From NCBI RefSeq assembly GCF_014762705.1, contig NZ_JABURL010000107.1, positions 62,001-126,000 of the forward strand: 64,000 nt of DNA, given 5' to 3'. A model generated the notes under the pieces. That model searched no databases. It was given only the letters and a program-made list of their open reading frames with translations, and was not told the DNA's origin. Position numbers and translations under genes: made by a program. Each line of letters opens with the position of its first letter. Position 1 is the stretch's first letter. Below, piece after piece: positions 44,141-53,962 of the stretch. The stretch is from Cyclobacterium sp. Lineage in GTDB: Bacteria; Bacteroidota; Bacteroidia; Cytophagales; Cyclobacteriaceae.

Positions 44141-44178
44141 CCGGAAATTATTTTACCGAATAATTTCCGGTTTTTTTT
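44141..44178 (+). terminator. Strong terminator of the tRNA-like gene
   Basis: CCGGAAATTATT (44141-44152) pairs perfectly with AATAATTTCCGG (44159-44170), followed by eight T. It begins 14 bases after the discriminator base. Confidence 0.9.
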
Positions 44179-44258
44179 GGCCAAATCCTGATGCAATTTT
44201 TCTTTTGTTGGTCATTATTGAATAATATCCACTTTATTTTGTATTCTTGAACTGGCAA

Positions 44259-47200
44259 ATGGGTGAAGATAATTTAAATACAAAACAGCAAAGTAACAGG
44301 CGAAAGCGATGGCTGAAGGTATTTGGGATCCTTGTTTTCCTGTTGTTGACCCTGCAGGCAGGGCTCTATTTTGGGAGCGACTGGCTTTTTAGGGAATTCA
44401 TCAAACAGCAGGTAGAAAAAGCCTCAGCTGGTAAATACGGAGTAGACTTTGATAAGGTATATGTTTCTCTTTTTCAGGTAGGTGTTTTTGTTGAGGGATT
44501 TACCCTTTATCCCATCGATCCGGAGATTTTTGACCGGGAGAGAATACCTTATTACCAAATATCACTCGAACACCTGGATATATTGGGTGTGGGCTATTCC
44601 CGGAATAGCGGCAGTTTAAGCATAGGTGTGCTTCGCCTGAGCTCACCTGTGGTACAAGCCCGGCAACAGGCCGAACTACCGGAAAACGAAGATGAAAGTC
44701 CGCTTCAACTATTGGAAGCTGAAATTCAAAAATCTTTGGGTACCAAGGTTCAGGAAATTATTATCCGTGATTTTTATGTGGATCAGGCCAATTTATTGAT
44801 AGAAAATTTTATCAGCCAAAAATCCATATCGGCCTCCAATACCAATTTGTATGTAAAAAACATCCACCTAAGTAAGGATAAAAGCGAATTGACGCCATTC
44901 GGGATTGAAGGTTTTGAATTGGATTTTGACAATTTTGAAATTGTTTTGGCAGATAGCATCCATAAGGTAGCGGCCCAAAAAGTAGCCATCTCCTCATTGG
45001 AAAAACGAATCGAGGCCGAAATGCTTCAGGTGATGCCGGATCTGGAGAAACCGGCTGATGTATATTACGAAATTTCATTGGACCAATTGGAGCTGGCCGA
45101 TGCAGACATCATGGAGATGTTTCAGACAGCGGAAGTAAATGTGGGGGACCTGAATCTTGAAGCGCCTGATTTTGTGCTTTACACCGACAGGTCCACCCTG
45201 GAAAGCGAAAGAAGGACCACTGATCTATATGAACTTATCCGGGAGGTATTGACATCCATTTCGATACAGCACCTCACCATCAATCACGGACAATTTCTTC
45301 AGAGAGGAGTTGCTTCCCCCAATAAGAACAGAATAGAAGCAGAAGACATTCGGTTTTCAATGGAGGATGTTTATATAGGACAAGATGAAGCATTGCGCGA
45401 AAACAGTTTTTTTTACGCTGAGGATGCCAGCCTGGAAATCAAAAAAGCAAGGATAGCCCTGGCTGACGAAATCCATTGGGTATCGGGCCAGGATATCTAT
45501 CTTTCCTCATTTGAAGACCGGGTGACCATCAATAACGTGGAATTAATGCCAATCGTTGATGAGGACAGCCTTTCAGATATTTCCCTGTTTGAAATCAAAG
45601 TACCGCAATTGGCTTTTGCCAATGCCAATCTCAGGAAAATTTATAATGATAAGATCATTGATATAGGGGAGTTGATGATCAGGGCGCCCGACGTGGTCAT
45701 AAAAGATATTTTGGGCAATGCCTCACGGGATAACGCCCCTGTGTCTATGACAGCCCTCTCTAAGCTTACCCGGGGTTTTTTGAAAGCCATATACATCCAA
45801 AAACTGGAAATGGAAGAAGGCAGTCTGGTCCTGGACAATCACCTCAGGGTGCGGCAAGACAGCCTTTCCTTCGGCAGGATAGACTTCGTGCTGGAAAATT
45901 TCCAATTGGATGAGCAACAGCGAACAGATTCTTCTTCCAGAATTTTCCTCGCAGACAACCTTCGTCTTGAGATCAGTGATTATGCCTTGAAATTATCAGA
46001 TAACCTGCACCTTTTTGCAGCAGACAAGATACTGATAGATACCAATGATGAGTTACTTTTGATCAATGGCTTCCGGCTCAAGCCTCATTCGCCGGAGGAC
46101 ATAATGCCTGTTTTGGAAAGGTATGGCAAGACCACTGTCCTGGACATTGAGATACCGGAGTTTTTGGCCAGGGGAGTGGATATCAATCAGGCTTATTTTG
46201 AAGAGCGTTTGTTTATCAACCATATCGATATCCCAAGCCCGATCATTCGCTGGTCCAAATACATGCCCAGTGATGAAGCGCAACAGGCCCAGTTGGAGCG
46301 GGGAGATATTTTAAATCTTATTTCAAACTATTTCAGGGAGGTGGGTATTGATTCGTTAAGCATAGCCGAGGGGACTTTTGTTTACGAAAATTTTGCCAAT
46401 GAAACGTTCAGGACCTTTGCAGAGAATGATATTGCGGTAAAAATCAGGAATTTTTATCTGGATGAAAACATAGACCCAACAGAAAACCGCACACTTTTCG
46501 CAGAAGAGGTAGATGTTAATTTGAACAATTATTTGTTTAATATAGCCAACGGGAAATACAACATAGTGGCGGAGAGGATAGCCTTTAATTCAGCCAGAGA
46601 AGAAATCAATACCTTCAATGTCCGCTTAATGCCAAACAGCTATTTGGATTCAAAAGTGAGTATTGAGGCTGTTATTCCTGAGCTCAGTTTTAGCGGTGTG
46701 GATCTGGAAGCCTTTCTTTTTGACAATACCCTTTCCTTATCCCAACTCCGGCTTTCTGATGCAGCAGTGAAGCTTTCCATTAACAGGGAGTTTGGGGATG
46801 AAGCGGAAGAAGAAAATTCCAGAAGCCGTAATTTGCCCAATACAATTGAGGTGATCAGAATAGATTCTATACTTACCTCAAATGCCTCTTTTAATGTAGC
46901 CTATTATCAGGAGGGGAAAGATTTGGATTTGATCAAGACAGGCATAAACATTGCCATCACTGATTTTCTTCTTGATTCTGCCAGACTTGCAGAAGGGGAC
47001 ATCGCCAGTTTCTTTTCCAATATGAGCCTGGGGGTGGACGATTTTTCCCTGGCCTTAAAGGACAGTATACATTCCATTAATTTTTCCAATATAGAACTGG
47101 ATTCCAGGGATGAAGAAATCATTTTGGAAAACCTGAGTGTGGTTCCCAGAAATTTTACCGGTACCAAAGGCGTTCCCATCCTGAAAGCCCGGGTGCCCAA

Positions 47201-48599
47201 AGTTTCAATAAGCACCCGGTCATTGAAAAGCTTTCAAAAAACCGGCGAGTTGGATGTTTCTTTATTGGAGCTGACCGATCCGGAAGTCAGTCTCTACCTG
47301 GATGGTAAGGAAAACATGACCCGGCTCAAGCCCGGTGAGAAAAAAGGAGAAACGGGACAAAATGTGCTGGAAAACCTGTTGGTGAGAAATTTTAAACTCA
47401 CCGGAGGCAAACTTTCCTGGATGAATAAAGCCGATACCACCAAGCTCACCGCATTGAATAACCTGAGTTTGCTCCTCAGCGACCTTAATTTTGACTTTAC
47501 CCAAAATCAAACCATTAACACAGCATTTTTTTTCAACAAGGATTTCCAGTTGGAATTAAAGGATTACACCCTTGAATTACCGGATAGCCTCAACCAACTG
47601 GATATTGGTCAGGTGTTGATTTCAGAAAATAAGCTCGTGTTGAATGATGTACGCTTTTTTCCGAAAGTAGGCCGCTACGCCTATGCCAGAAAGGTGGGCG
47701 AGCAGACAGATGTAGCAGAAGTTTATGTTCCCAGGCTGGTTATCGATGGTTTGGAGGCTGGGAAATTTTTGGCTGAAGAAAAGTTGGTAGCCCGTTCCAT
47801 GACACTTTTTGCTCCCTATGCTGAGGTTTTTAGGGACAAAAGGGTAACCGAAGATACCACCGTGGTAAAACCCATGCCTCAGCAGTTGATGGAAGCAGCA
47901 GGAATGGTCCTGGACCTGGATACCCTTATTGTTATAGATGGCCGTCTCAGGTACAGGGAGTTTCCCGAAAAGGGTATGGTGCCAGGAGAAATAAGCTTTA
48001 CAAAGATGAATGCCCAAATGTATCCCTTCAGGCTGGGAGCATTTCGGGAAGAAAGAGATAAGGCCTTTATCAATGCATCATTTGAGATCAACCAGGCGGC
48101 TCAACTGGAAGTTGATGTTTCCATGACTTTTAAGGAACCTTATCCCCTTCAAGTCAGGGCCAGCGTAAATTCCTTTGAGCTTCCGGTGATCAATTCCATC
48201 TTAGAATCCAATGCTTTTGTTACCGTTGAAAGAGGAGTTATCAAAGGTGGAGACTGGCATTTTATTGCGGATCAGGACAAGGCCATAGGTGAAATGACAC
48301 TTAAATACAACGATTTGAAAGTACGGCTTCTGGAAGAGCGCACCCTCAGGGAAGCCGGAGGGCGCAAAGGGATACTTACTTTCGTCATCAATGCCCTGGC
48401 CATGCGAAAAAACAATCCACGTCCCATTTTTAACCGGTTGGTGTCCTCGCCCATCTATATGGAGCGTATGACCCACAAGTTCATTTTTAACTACATGTGG
48501 AAGGCCACCTTTTCTGGTTTGATGGGTAGTTCGGGCTTGATCCAACCCAAAATTCCCAGAAAAGAAGAGGAGGAAGCTCAAATCCAGGGGCAAGAATAA
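44259..48599 (+). CDS. Giant AsmA-like membrane-anchored protein
   Basis: A 1446-residue protein with one N-terminal membrane helix (VFGILVFLLLTLQAGLYFG, near 26-44) and a long periplasmic part. The text after the helix (FREFIKQQVEKASAGKYGVDFDKVYV) resembles AsmA/TamB-type lipid-transport proteins. Repeating units of about 150-200 residues recur, each with a hydrophobic-strand motif (VPQLAFANANLRKIYND, IPEFLARGVDINQAYFEE, IPELSFSGVDLEAFLFDN, VPKVSISTRSLKSFQK, VPRLVIDGLEAGKFLAEE), and the C-terminal 250 residues (DLDTLIVIDGRLRYREFPE on) look like the AsmA C-domain. ATG at 44259 is chosen over TTG at 44247. It may bridge inner and outer membranes. No partner genes are adjacent. Confidence 0.7.
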   Translation: MGEDNLNTKQQSNRRKRWLKVFGILVFLLLTLQAGLYFGSDWLFREFIKQQVEKASAGKYGVDFDKVYVSLFQVGVFVEGFTLYPIDPEIFDRERIPYYQISLEHLDILGVGYSRNSGSLSIGVLRLSSPVVQARQQAELPENEDESPLQLLEAEIQKSLGTKVQEIIIRDFYVDQANLLIENFISQKSISASNTNLYVKNIHLSKDKSELTPFGIEGFELDFDNFEIVLADSIHKVAAQKVAISSLEKRIEAEMLQVMPDLEKPADVYYEISLDQLELADADIMEMFQTAEVNVGDLNLEAPDFVLYTDRSTLESERRTTDLYELIREVLTSISIQHLTINHGQFLQRGVASPNKNRIEAEDIRFSMEDVYIGQDEALRENSFFYAEDASLEIKKARIALADEIHWVSGQDIYLSSFEDRVTINNVELMPIVDEDSLSDISLFEIKVPQLAFANANLRKIYNDKIIDIGELMIRAPDVVIKDILGNASRDNAPVSMTALSKLTRGFLKAIYIQKLEMEEGSLVLDNHLRVRQDSLSFGRIDFVLENFQLDEQQRTDSSSRIFLADNLRLEISDYALKLSDNLHLFAADKILIDTNDELLLINGFRLKPHSPEDIMPVLERYGKTTVLDIEIPEFLARGVDINQAYFEERLFINHIDIPSPIIRWSKYMPSDEAQQAQLERGDILNLISNYFREVGIDSLSIAEGTFVYENFANETFRTFAENDIAVKIRNFYLDENIDPTENRTLFAEEVDVNLNNYLFNIANGKYNIVAERIAFNSAREEINTFNVRLMPNSYLDSKVSIEAVIPELSFSGVDLEAFLFDNTLSLSQLRLSDAAVKLSINREFGDEAEEENSRSRNLPNTIEVIRIDSILTSNASFNVAYYQEGKDLDLIKTGINIAITDFLLDSARLAEGDIASFFSNMSLGVDDFSLALKDSIHSINFSNIELDSRDEEIILENLSVVPRNFTGTKGVPILKARVPKVSISTRSLKSFQKTGELDVSLLELTDPEVSLYLDGKENMTRLKPGEKKGETGQNVLENLLVRNFKLTGGKLSWMNKADTTKLTALNNLSLLLSDLNFDFTQNQTINTAFFFNKDFQLELKDYTLELPDSLNQLDIGQVLISENKLVLNDVRFFPKVGRYAYARKVGEQTDVAEVYVPRLVIDGLEAGKFLAEEKLVARSMTLFAPYAEVFRDKRVTEDTTVVKPMPQQLMEAAGMVLDLDTLIVIDGRLRYREFPEKGMVPGEISFTKMNAQMYPFRLGAFREERDKAFINASFEINQAAQLEVDVSMTFKEPYPLQVRASVNSFELPVINSILESNAFVTVERGVIKGGDWHFIADQDKAIGEMTLKYNDLKVRLLEERTLREAGGRKGILTFVINALAMRKNNPRPIFNRLVSSPIYMERMTHKFIFNYMWKATFSGLMGSSGLIQPKIPRKEEEEAQIQGQE

Positions 48600-48642
48600 T
48601 TTTTACCTGATTTAAAAGGTAGGTCACCTCAATATTTTATTT

Positions 48643-48650
48643 TAGATTTG
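48643..48650 (+). promoter_or_regulatory. -7 box of pheS
   Basis: TAGATTTG fits TAnnTTTG and lies 26 bases before the pheS ATG. The -33 element is not clear. Confidence 0.45.
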
Positions 48651-48675
48651 TGGTCTTAAAAAGACCAAATTGCGC

Positions 48676-49704
48676 ATGCAAAGCGAAAAAATAGATCAGA
48701 TCAAAACGGAAATTGCAGCAGCCAATGCCGAAAATCGGGAAGAGCTGGAAGCATACCGGATGCGCTTTATCAGTAAAAAAAGTGTGGTGGGCGCTCTTTT
48801 TGCTGAAATGAGGCATATTCCCAACGAACATAAGAAAGCCTACGGACAGCAGGTCAATGAAGTCAAGCAACTGGCAGAAGAAAAATTTCAGGCCCTGATC
48901 CAACAAATCGACAATGGAGGACAAAAAAAGGCCAACCAGGGCATTGACCTGACCCTTCCCCCCACTTCCTGGCCTGTTGGGGGTATCCATCCCCTTACTG
49001 CCACCCGGCAGCGGATTGTAGAAATATTTGAAAGAATTGGTTTCAATCTTTCGGAGGGACCAGAAATCGAAGATGACTGGCATAATTTTACTGCCCTGAA
49101 TTTTCCTGAAAATCACCCCGCACGGGAAATGCAGGATACTTTCTTTATTGAGAAAAATCCTGATATTGCCCTGAGGACGCACACTTCCTCGGTGCAAGTC
49201 AGGGTCATGGAAAATGAAAAGCCCCCCATACGGACCCTTTCTCCGGGACGGGTATTCAGGAATGAGGCCATTTCTGCCAGAGCGCATTGTATTTTTCACC
49301 AGGTGGAAGGCCTTTATGTGGATGAAAACGTAAGCTTCGCCAATCTAAAGCAAACCTTGTATCACTTTGCCAAAGAAATGTTTGGTAAAAATACCCAGGT
49401 CAGGTTTAGGCCCTCCTTTTTTCCATTTACGGAGCCCAGTGCGGAAATTGACATTTCCTGTCAGCTTTGTGGAGGTAAAGGATGCAATATCTGTAAGGGT
49501 ACCGGCTGGGTGGAAATCGGCGGATCAGGGATGGTGGACCCCAATGTGCTGGAAAATTGTGGCATAGATTCAGAAAAATATACCGGTTTTGCATTTGGTA
49601 TGGGGATAGAGCGTATCGCTATGCTCAAATACCAGATCAATGACCTCAGGTTGTTTACAGAAAACGATATCCGCTTCCTTCAGCAGTTTAGGGGCTTTCT
49701 CTAA
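48676..49704 (+). CDS. pheS: Phenylalanyl-tRNA synthetase alpha subunit
   Basis: A 342-residue subunit: coiled-coil N-terminus (ENREELEAYRMRFISKKSVVG), then class II motif 2 PGRVFRNEAISARAHCIFHQVEGL, the zinc-like CQLCGGKGCNICKGTGW segment, and motif 3 FGMGIERIAMLKY. With PheT (not in the window) it charges tRNA-Phe. ATG at 48676 is used instead of TTG at 48670. A TAGATTTG -7 box lies at 48643-48650. Confidence 0.95.
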   Translation: MQSEKIDQIKTEIAAANAENREELEAYRMRFISKKSVVGALFAEMRHIPNEHKKAYGQQVNEVKQLAEEKFQALIQQIDNGGQKKANQGIDLTLPPTSWPVGGIHPLTATRQRIVEIFERIGFNLSEGPEIEDDWHNFTALNFPENHPAREMQDTFFIEKNPDIALRTHTSSVQVRVMENEKPPIRTLSPGRVFRNEAISARAHCIFHQVEGLYVDENVSFANLKQTLYHFAKEMFGKNTQVRFRPSFFPFTEPSAEIDISCQLCGGKGCNICKGTGWVEIGGSGMVDPNVLENCGIDSEKYTGFAFGMGIERIAMLKYQINDLRLFTENDIRFLQQFRGFL

Positions 49705-49790
49705 GTTAAAAGCAAGGTTTCAATGGATTAAGGCAGGCTTATCTGGTAAAGGGGCAGCCATATTTAACAGAAGGTTTGGACATAAGGACT

Positions 49791-50624
49791 ATGAAATCAT
49801 TATTTTTGCCGCTCAAGAGAAAATTACAAAGCCAATGGAAGGCCCTGCGTTTCCAGCTAAGTGCGTCCAATAACCCGGCTTTTCTGGGTTTTTACAAATA
49901 TTTTTACAATCCTGGCAAAGGAAGCCTGAGTGAATTTCTCAGCACCTATTCCTTGTCCAAAAGATCTGGTTTTACAGTTATACAGATAGGGGCCAACGAT
50001 GGCATCACACATGATCCCATTCATAAATTTATTAAAAGGGACCGATGGAAAGGCGTTTTGCTTGAGCCCCAGCCGGATGTGTACCACCAATTCCTGAAAA
50101 AGATCTATGCAAAAAATGAAGGCATAAAAACGGTTTGTGCCGCAATCGGTGAGAAAGATGGTACCCAACCTATTTTTAAAATCGGATTTTCCAATATGCG
50201 CTGGGCCACCGGACTGACTTCCTTTTCCAGGGAAAAAATCGAACAGGCCTTTGAGGAAGGTATTGTCGCTACCAATTGTGAAAAATTCGGCATTGAAATC
50301 CCGGAAGATAAAAACAAATGGATCAGTCAGGAAGAAGTGGAGGTAATTGCTCCAGATACCCTGATACAGCGTTATGGGCTTGATCACATAGACCTGCTGC
50401 AAATCGATGCTGAGGGCTATGACCTGGAGGTGATCCGCATTTTTGATATACCCAAAAGTCAGCCTGAGGCAGTTGTATTTGAAAACGTGGGTTTAAAGGA
50501 GGCAGATTATGCTGCCTGCCTTTCCCTTTTGCAGGAGAATGGCTACGGAACCCGAAAATTCGGCCCCAATACGTTGGCGCTGAAAAGGTCCAATCCTTTG
50601 TACAACCGATTTTTTGAGGGATGA
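49791..50624 (+). CDS. FkbM-family methyltransferase
   Basis: A 277-residue SAM-dependent methyltransferase of the FkbM type: SAM loop VIQIGANDGITHDPI, EPQPDVYHQF and LLQIDAEGYDLEVIRIFD. Such enzymes O-methylate sugars or polyketides. Its stop overlaps the next gene's ATG by 4 bases, and the pair with the glycosyltransferase suggests work on a cell-surface glycan. Confidence 0.85.
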   Translation: MKSLFLPLKRKLQSQWKALRFQLSASNNPAFLGFYKYFYNPGKGSLSEFLSTYSLSKRSGFTVIQIGANDGITHDPIHKFIKRDRWKGVLLEPQPDVYHQFLKKIYAKNEGIKTVCAAIGEKDGTQPIFKIGFSNMRWATGLTSFSREKIEQAFEEGIVATNCEKFGIEIPEDKNKWISQEEVEVIAPDTLIQRYGLDHIDLLQIDAEGYDLEVIRIFDIPKSQPEAVVFENVGLKEADYAACLSLLQENGYGTRKFGPNTLALKRSNPLYNRFFEG

Positions 50625-51400
50625 AAAGTGTACTCGTTTCCGTAGTCATCCCTTGCTACAATCAGGGGAAATACCTTGAGGAAACGGTGCAATCGGTATT
50701 GGCCTCCAGCTACCGTCCTTTAGAAGTACTCCTTGTCAACGATGGCTCTATTGACAATTCCCTGGAAGTAGCGATGAGCCTTCAGAGAAAACATAAAGAA
50801 CTTACTGTCATTGACCAGGCGAATGGTGGAGTGGCCAAAGCCAGAAATACGGGAGTTAGAGCAGCCAAAGGAGAAATCATCCTGCCTTTGGATGGCGACG
50901 ATAAGATTTCTGCAGACTACATCGGGGCTGGGGTGGAGCTGCTAAGGGAGCGGGCTGAGGTAAAAGTCGTCTACTGTAAGGCGGTAAAATTTTCTGAAGC
51001 AGGGCAAAAACCCTGGAAATTGAAACCCTTCAGCCTGGCTGCCCTGGCCAGGGACAACATGATTTTTGTGGCTGCCCTGTTCCGGAAAGCAGATGCCCTG
51101 GCGGTAGGCGGATTTTCGGAGGACATGCACATGGGGCGGGAAGATTGGGAGTTTTGGATCAAGATGCTCAAGGATGGCGGGGAAGTTGTGCAGCTTCCTT
51201 TTGTTGGTTTTTATTACCGGATGACACCCGATAGCAAGCGGAAAAAGACAGGCACCGGCAAGAGAAAGCGGGAGCGGATTGCCTACTTGAATGCCAGGCA
51301 CCGGGATTTTTTTGAAAGGGAACTCAATGGACCCCTGCGGTTTCAGCGCAGCTGGTCCAGGGCATACAATACCTTGTTGAGGTGGGTGGGGAAAATTTGA
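50621..51400 (+). CDS. Family 2 glycosyltransferase
   Basis: A 259-residue GT-A fold transferase: VSVVIPCYNQGKYLEETVQSVLA, LLVNDGSIDNS (nucleotide binding), LPLDGDDKISADYI (DxD motif) and GREDWEFWIKML (catalytic ED). No membrane segment. It is coupled to the FkbM gene by a 4-base overlap; a surface polysaccharide or O-glycan is the probable product. Confidence 0.9.
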   Translation: MKSVLVSVVIPCYNQGKYLEETVQSVLASSYRPLEVLLVNDGSIDNSLEVAMSLQRKHKELTVIDQANGGVAKARNTGVRAAKGEIILPLDGDDKISADYIGAGVELLRERAEVKVVYCKAVKFSEAGQKPWKLKPFSLAALARDNMIFVAALFRKADALAVGGFSEDMHMGREDWEFWIKMLKDGGEVVQLPFVGFYYRMTPDSKRKKTGTGKRKRERIAYLNARHRDFFERELNGPLRFQRSWSRAYNTLLRWVGKI

Positions 51401-51426
51401 AACCCAAACTGTCCCCCAAAACACAA

Positions 51427-51460
51427 AAACCCCAAATACATACTGTAAATGGGGTTTTTT
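51427..51460. terminator. Terminator shared by the GT2 gene and tRNA-Arg
   Basis: AAACCCC (51427-51433) pairs with GGGGTTT (51451-51457), with A and T runs outside, so it can work on both strands. It lies between the glycosyltransferase stop and the 3' end of tRNA-Arg. Confidence 0.65.
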
Positions 51461-51461
51461 G

Positions 51462-51533
51462 TAGCCTCGACAGGAATCGAACCTGTATCTAAAGTTTAGG
51501 AAACTTCTATTCTATCCGTTGAACTACGAGGCC
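51462..51533 (-). tRNA. tRNA-Arg (CCT)
   Basis: A 72-base tRNA on the minus strand. Acceptor GGCCTCG pairs with CGAGGCT (one G-U), anticodon loop TTCCTAA gives CCT (reads AGG), T loop TTCGATT, discriminator A. No CCA is encoded. A broken copy of its first 40 bases lies upstream at 51585-51672. Confidence 0.93.
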
Positions 51534-51598
51534 ATATTATAAATTGATCAAATTTTTTATTTTGCTGCCCAATTGAATGCCCGGGTTTAGGAAACTTC

Positions 51599-51618
51599 CC
51601 TGCCTGCCGGCAGGCAGG
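51599..51618. repeat. 20-bp perfect palindrome
   Basis: CCTGCCTGCCGGCAGGCAGG reads the same on both strands. It is inserted cleanly into the tRNA copy. Confidence 0.85.
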
Positions 51619-51630
51619 TATTCTATCCCT

Positions 51631-51656
51631 GTCCGACTGGCATCAGCCAGGCGGAC
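51631..51656. repeat. 26-bp hairpin repeat (GTCCGACTGG type)
   Basis: GTCCGACTGGC and GCCAGGCGGAC form an 11-bp stem with one mismatch around ATCA. Related to the copy at 30886-30913. Confidence 0.8.
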
Positions 51657-51806
51657 GTTGAACTACGAGGCCATGCTTTATTGATGGCTAATTTATTGAA
51701 AAACAGCCCTTAAGGTTTTATTTAAGCCAAAATCAGGGGCTTTTCCCCTGAAAAACACCGCAATTTAAACCATTATTTTACTATTTCACAAATAAAAGAT
51801 CGGCTT

Positions 51807-51839
51807 ATTGTTCTTTTTGATTTTAATGCCTTATCTTTG
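51807..51839 (+). promoter_or_regulatory. Promoter of the rpsP operon
   Basis: TATCTTTG (51832-51839) is a perfect TAnnTTTG -7 box; ATTG at 51807-51810 lies 21 bases upstream as -33. It is 57 bases before the rpsP start. Confidence 0.6.
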
Positions 51840-51895
51840 CAGTCCAAAAATTAAGGATGGACGGGTTCCATCAATTCACTAAAAGTCAATATAAT

Positions 51896-52633
51896 ATGGC
51901 AGTAAAAATCAGATTAGCACGTAGGGGCCGGAAAAAAATGGCCATCTATGATGTAGTAGTAGCTGATGCAAGGGCTCCACGGGATGGACGCTTTATTGAA
52001 AAGATCGGGTCTTATAACCCCAATACTGACCCCGCATCCATTAACATCAACAATGACCGTGCGTTAAAATGGTTGATGAATGGAGCACAACCCACAGATA
52101 CGGTAAAAGCCATGCTTTCCTACCGTGGTGTGATGTTGAAAAAGCACCTGCAAATCGGTGTGGTTAAGGGTGCGATCACCCAGGAACAGGCGGATGAAAA
52201 ATTCCAGGCCTGGTTAGAGAATAAGGAGAAGACTATCGCCAGCAAAGTGGATAAAATCCAATCTGCAAAAGACAGTGTCAAAAAGGCTGCATTGGAAGCG
52301 GAAGCTGCCAAGAACCAGGCCAGACTTGATGCCATCAAGAAGCGGGAGGACGATGCCGCCGCCGCAGTTGCCGCTGCTGAAGCGGAAGCTAAGGCTGCTG
52401 AAGCACCTAAGGAGGAAGAAAAACCTGCAGAAGCACCTAAGGAAGAAGCTCCTAAAGAAGAGGCTCCAAAGGAAGAGGCTCCTGAAGCAGAAGCAAAACC
52501 AGCTGAAGCACCTACGGAAGAAGCTCCTAAAAAGGAAGAAGCCGCTAAAAGCGAAGCAAAAGCCGCTGATGCGCCTAAGGAAGAAACTCCTGCAGCTGAT
52601 AAGTCTGCTGATTCAGAAGATAAAAAAGATTAA
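51896..52633 (+). CDS. rpsP: 30S ribosomal protein S16 with long acidic/alanine tail
   Basis: A 245-residue protein: residues 1-80 are S16 ([44 protein letters not shown]), which is normally about 80-90 residues in total. From about residue 90 a helical stretch ([45 protein letters not shown]) leads to about 90 residues of A/E/K/P-rich repeats based on [10 protein letters not shown]. Such tails occur in Bacteroidota S16 but this one is long. ATG at 51896 ([11 protein letters not shown]) is used; the upstream frame from 51857 is noncoding. First gene of the rpsP-rimM-trmD-rplS operon. Confidence 0.95.
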   Translation: MAVKIRLARRGRKKMAIYDVVVADARAPRDGRFIEKIGSYNPNTDPASININNDRALKWLMNGAQPTDTVKAMLSYRGVMLKKHLQIGVVKGAITQEQADEKFQAWLENKEKTIASKVDKIQSAKDSVKKAALEAEAAKNQARLDAIKKREDDAAAAVAAAEAEAKAAEAPKEEEKPAEAPKEEAPKEEAPKEEAPEAEAKPAEAPTEEAPKKEEAAKSEAKAADAPKEETPAADKSADSEDKKD

Positions 52634-52647
52634 ATTTACCTTCAGCC

Positions 52648-53178
52648 ATGAACAAAGACAATTGTTTTCAATTGGGCCATATAGCCAAGGTTCATGGTTT
52701 GCACGGAGAGTTGTTGCTGGTTTTGGATGTGGATTTTCCGGAAGACTATGAGGATTTGAATCATGTTTTCGTGGAGAAGGCCAACCGTTTGGTACCTTTC
52801 ATTCTGGAACACATGGTACCTCAGCCCAACAACAAATTCCTGGCAAAATTTGAGGAGTTTGACCATGTAGATCAGGTCAAGCCCATGGTGGGAGCGGCTC
52901 TTTTCCTTCCCCTTTCGGCTTTACCGGAACTCAAGGAAGACCAATATTATTTTCATGAATTGGTAGGTTTTACCGTAATAGATGAAAATATGGGCGAATT
53001 GGGAGAGGTAAAGGTCATTTATGACCTGGATACCCAGGATCTGATAGGAATGGAATACAAGGAAAAAGAGGTGCTTATTCCCATTCAGGAAGGTATTTTG
53101 CAAAAAGTAGATAAGGCAGAGAAAAAAGTTTTCTGCCGTTTGCCGGAAGGCTTGCTTGACATTTATCTGGAAGATTGA
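52648..53178 (+). CDS. rimM: Ribosome maturation factor RimM
   Basis: A 176-residue protein of 30S maturation: [18 protein letters not shown] at the N-terminus (RimM domain) and a C-terminal PRC-barrel ([38 protein letters not shown]...[14 protein letters not shown]). It binds S19 and helps 30S head assembly. It ends 1 base before trmD. Confidence 0.94.
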   Translation: MNKDNCFQLGHIAKVHGLHGELLLVLDVDFPEDYEDLNHVFVEKANRLVPFILEHMVPQPNNKFLAKFEEFDHVDQVKPMVGAALFLPLSALPELKEDQYYFHELVGFTVIDENMGELGEVKVIYDLDTQDLIGMEYKEKEVLIPIQEGILQKVDKAEKKVFCRLPEGLLDIYLED

Positions 53179-53179
53179 T

Positions 53180-53905
53180 ATGCGTATTGATATCATTACC
53201 GTATTGCCCGGACTTCTGGAAGGTCCATTCTCCCACTCTATTTTGAAAAGAGCGGAGGATAAGGGCCTGGCTGAAGTAAGGCTTCATGACTTGCGAAAGT
53301 ACGGTATCGGTAAGCAGAAAAATGTGGACGATTATGCCTTTGGCGGTGGAGCAGGAATGGTCATGATGATCGAACCCATTATCAATTGCATAGCTGACCT
53401 GAAGAGCCAGCGGCAATATGATGAGGTCATTTACATGACACCTGATGGGGACTGTTTCAACCAGTCCATGGCCAATAAATTGTCTCTGAAAAAAAACCTG
53501 ATCATCCTTTGTGGTCATTATAAAGGAGTTGACGAGCGGGTAAGAGAGCATTTGATCACCAGAGAAATCAGTATTGGTGACTTTGTGCTTTCCGGAGGAG
53601 AGTTGGCTGCGGCGGTGGTGACAGATGCCATCATCCGTTTGCTTCCGGGCGTGTTGAACGATGAAACTTCCGCACTGACAGATTCCTTTCAGGATGGCCT
53701 CCTGGCCCCTCCTGTTTACACCAGACCGGCCGATTTTGATGGCTGGAAGGTACCTGAGGTTTTGCTGTCAGGGCATGCGGCAAATATTGAGTCATGGAGA
53801 TTTGAACAATCGGTTCGCCGGACCAGAGAAAGAAGGCCAGATTTGATTGCTGGAAGTTTTTCTGCTGAAGAAGGCGATATTATAAAAGAACGAAACGATA
53901 ATTAA
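53180..53905 (+). CDS. trmD: tRNA (guanine37-N1)-methyltransferase
   Basis: A 241-residue SPOUT-fold enzyme that methylates G37 of tRNAs. Seen: [52 protein letters not shown] and the trefoil-knot loop [34 protein letters not shown] at 53180 is chosen over the extension to 53156. Normal length. Confidence 0.95.
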   Translation: MRIDIITVLPGLLEGPFSHSILKRAEDKGLAEVRLHDLRKYGIGKQKNVDDYAFGGGAGMVMMIEPIINCIADLKSQRQYDEVIYMTPDGDCFNQSMANKLSLKKNLIILCGHYKGVDERVREHLITREISIGDFVLSGGELAAAVVTDAIIRLLPGVLNDETSALTDSFQDGLLAPPVYTRPADFDGWKVPEVLLSGHAANIESWRFEQSVRRTRERRPDLIAGSFSAEEGDIIKERNDN

Positions 53906-53962
53906 GACAATCAAGGATATCCCCCGGGTATCCATATCAGCGAGAAGCAAAATAGTAAAGCA

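Larger units (their letters stand above)
51585..51672 (-). pseudogene. 5' copy of tRNA-Arg interrupted by two palindromic repeats
   Basis: In the 362-base stretch between the tRNA and rpsP, the minus strand repeats tRNA-Arg bases 1-40 exactly in three pieces: GGCCTCGTAGTTCAAC, GGATAGAATA and GAAGTTTCCTAAAC. A 28-base piece (the 26-base hairpin at 51631-51656 plus AG) splits the first from the second, and a 20-base perfect palindrome (51599-51618) splits the second from the third without target duplication. Homology stops inside the anticodon stem, so no functional tRNA can form. The rest of the stretch is AT-rich with the rpsP promoter. Confidence 0.85.
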
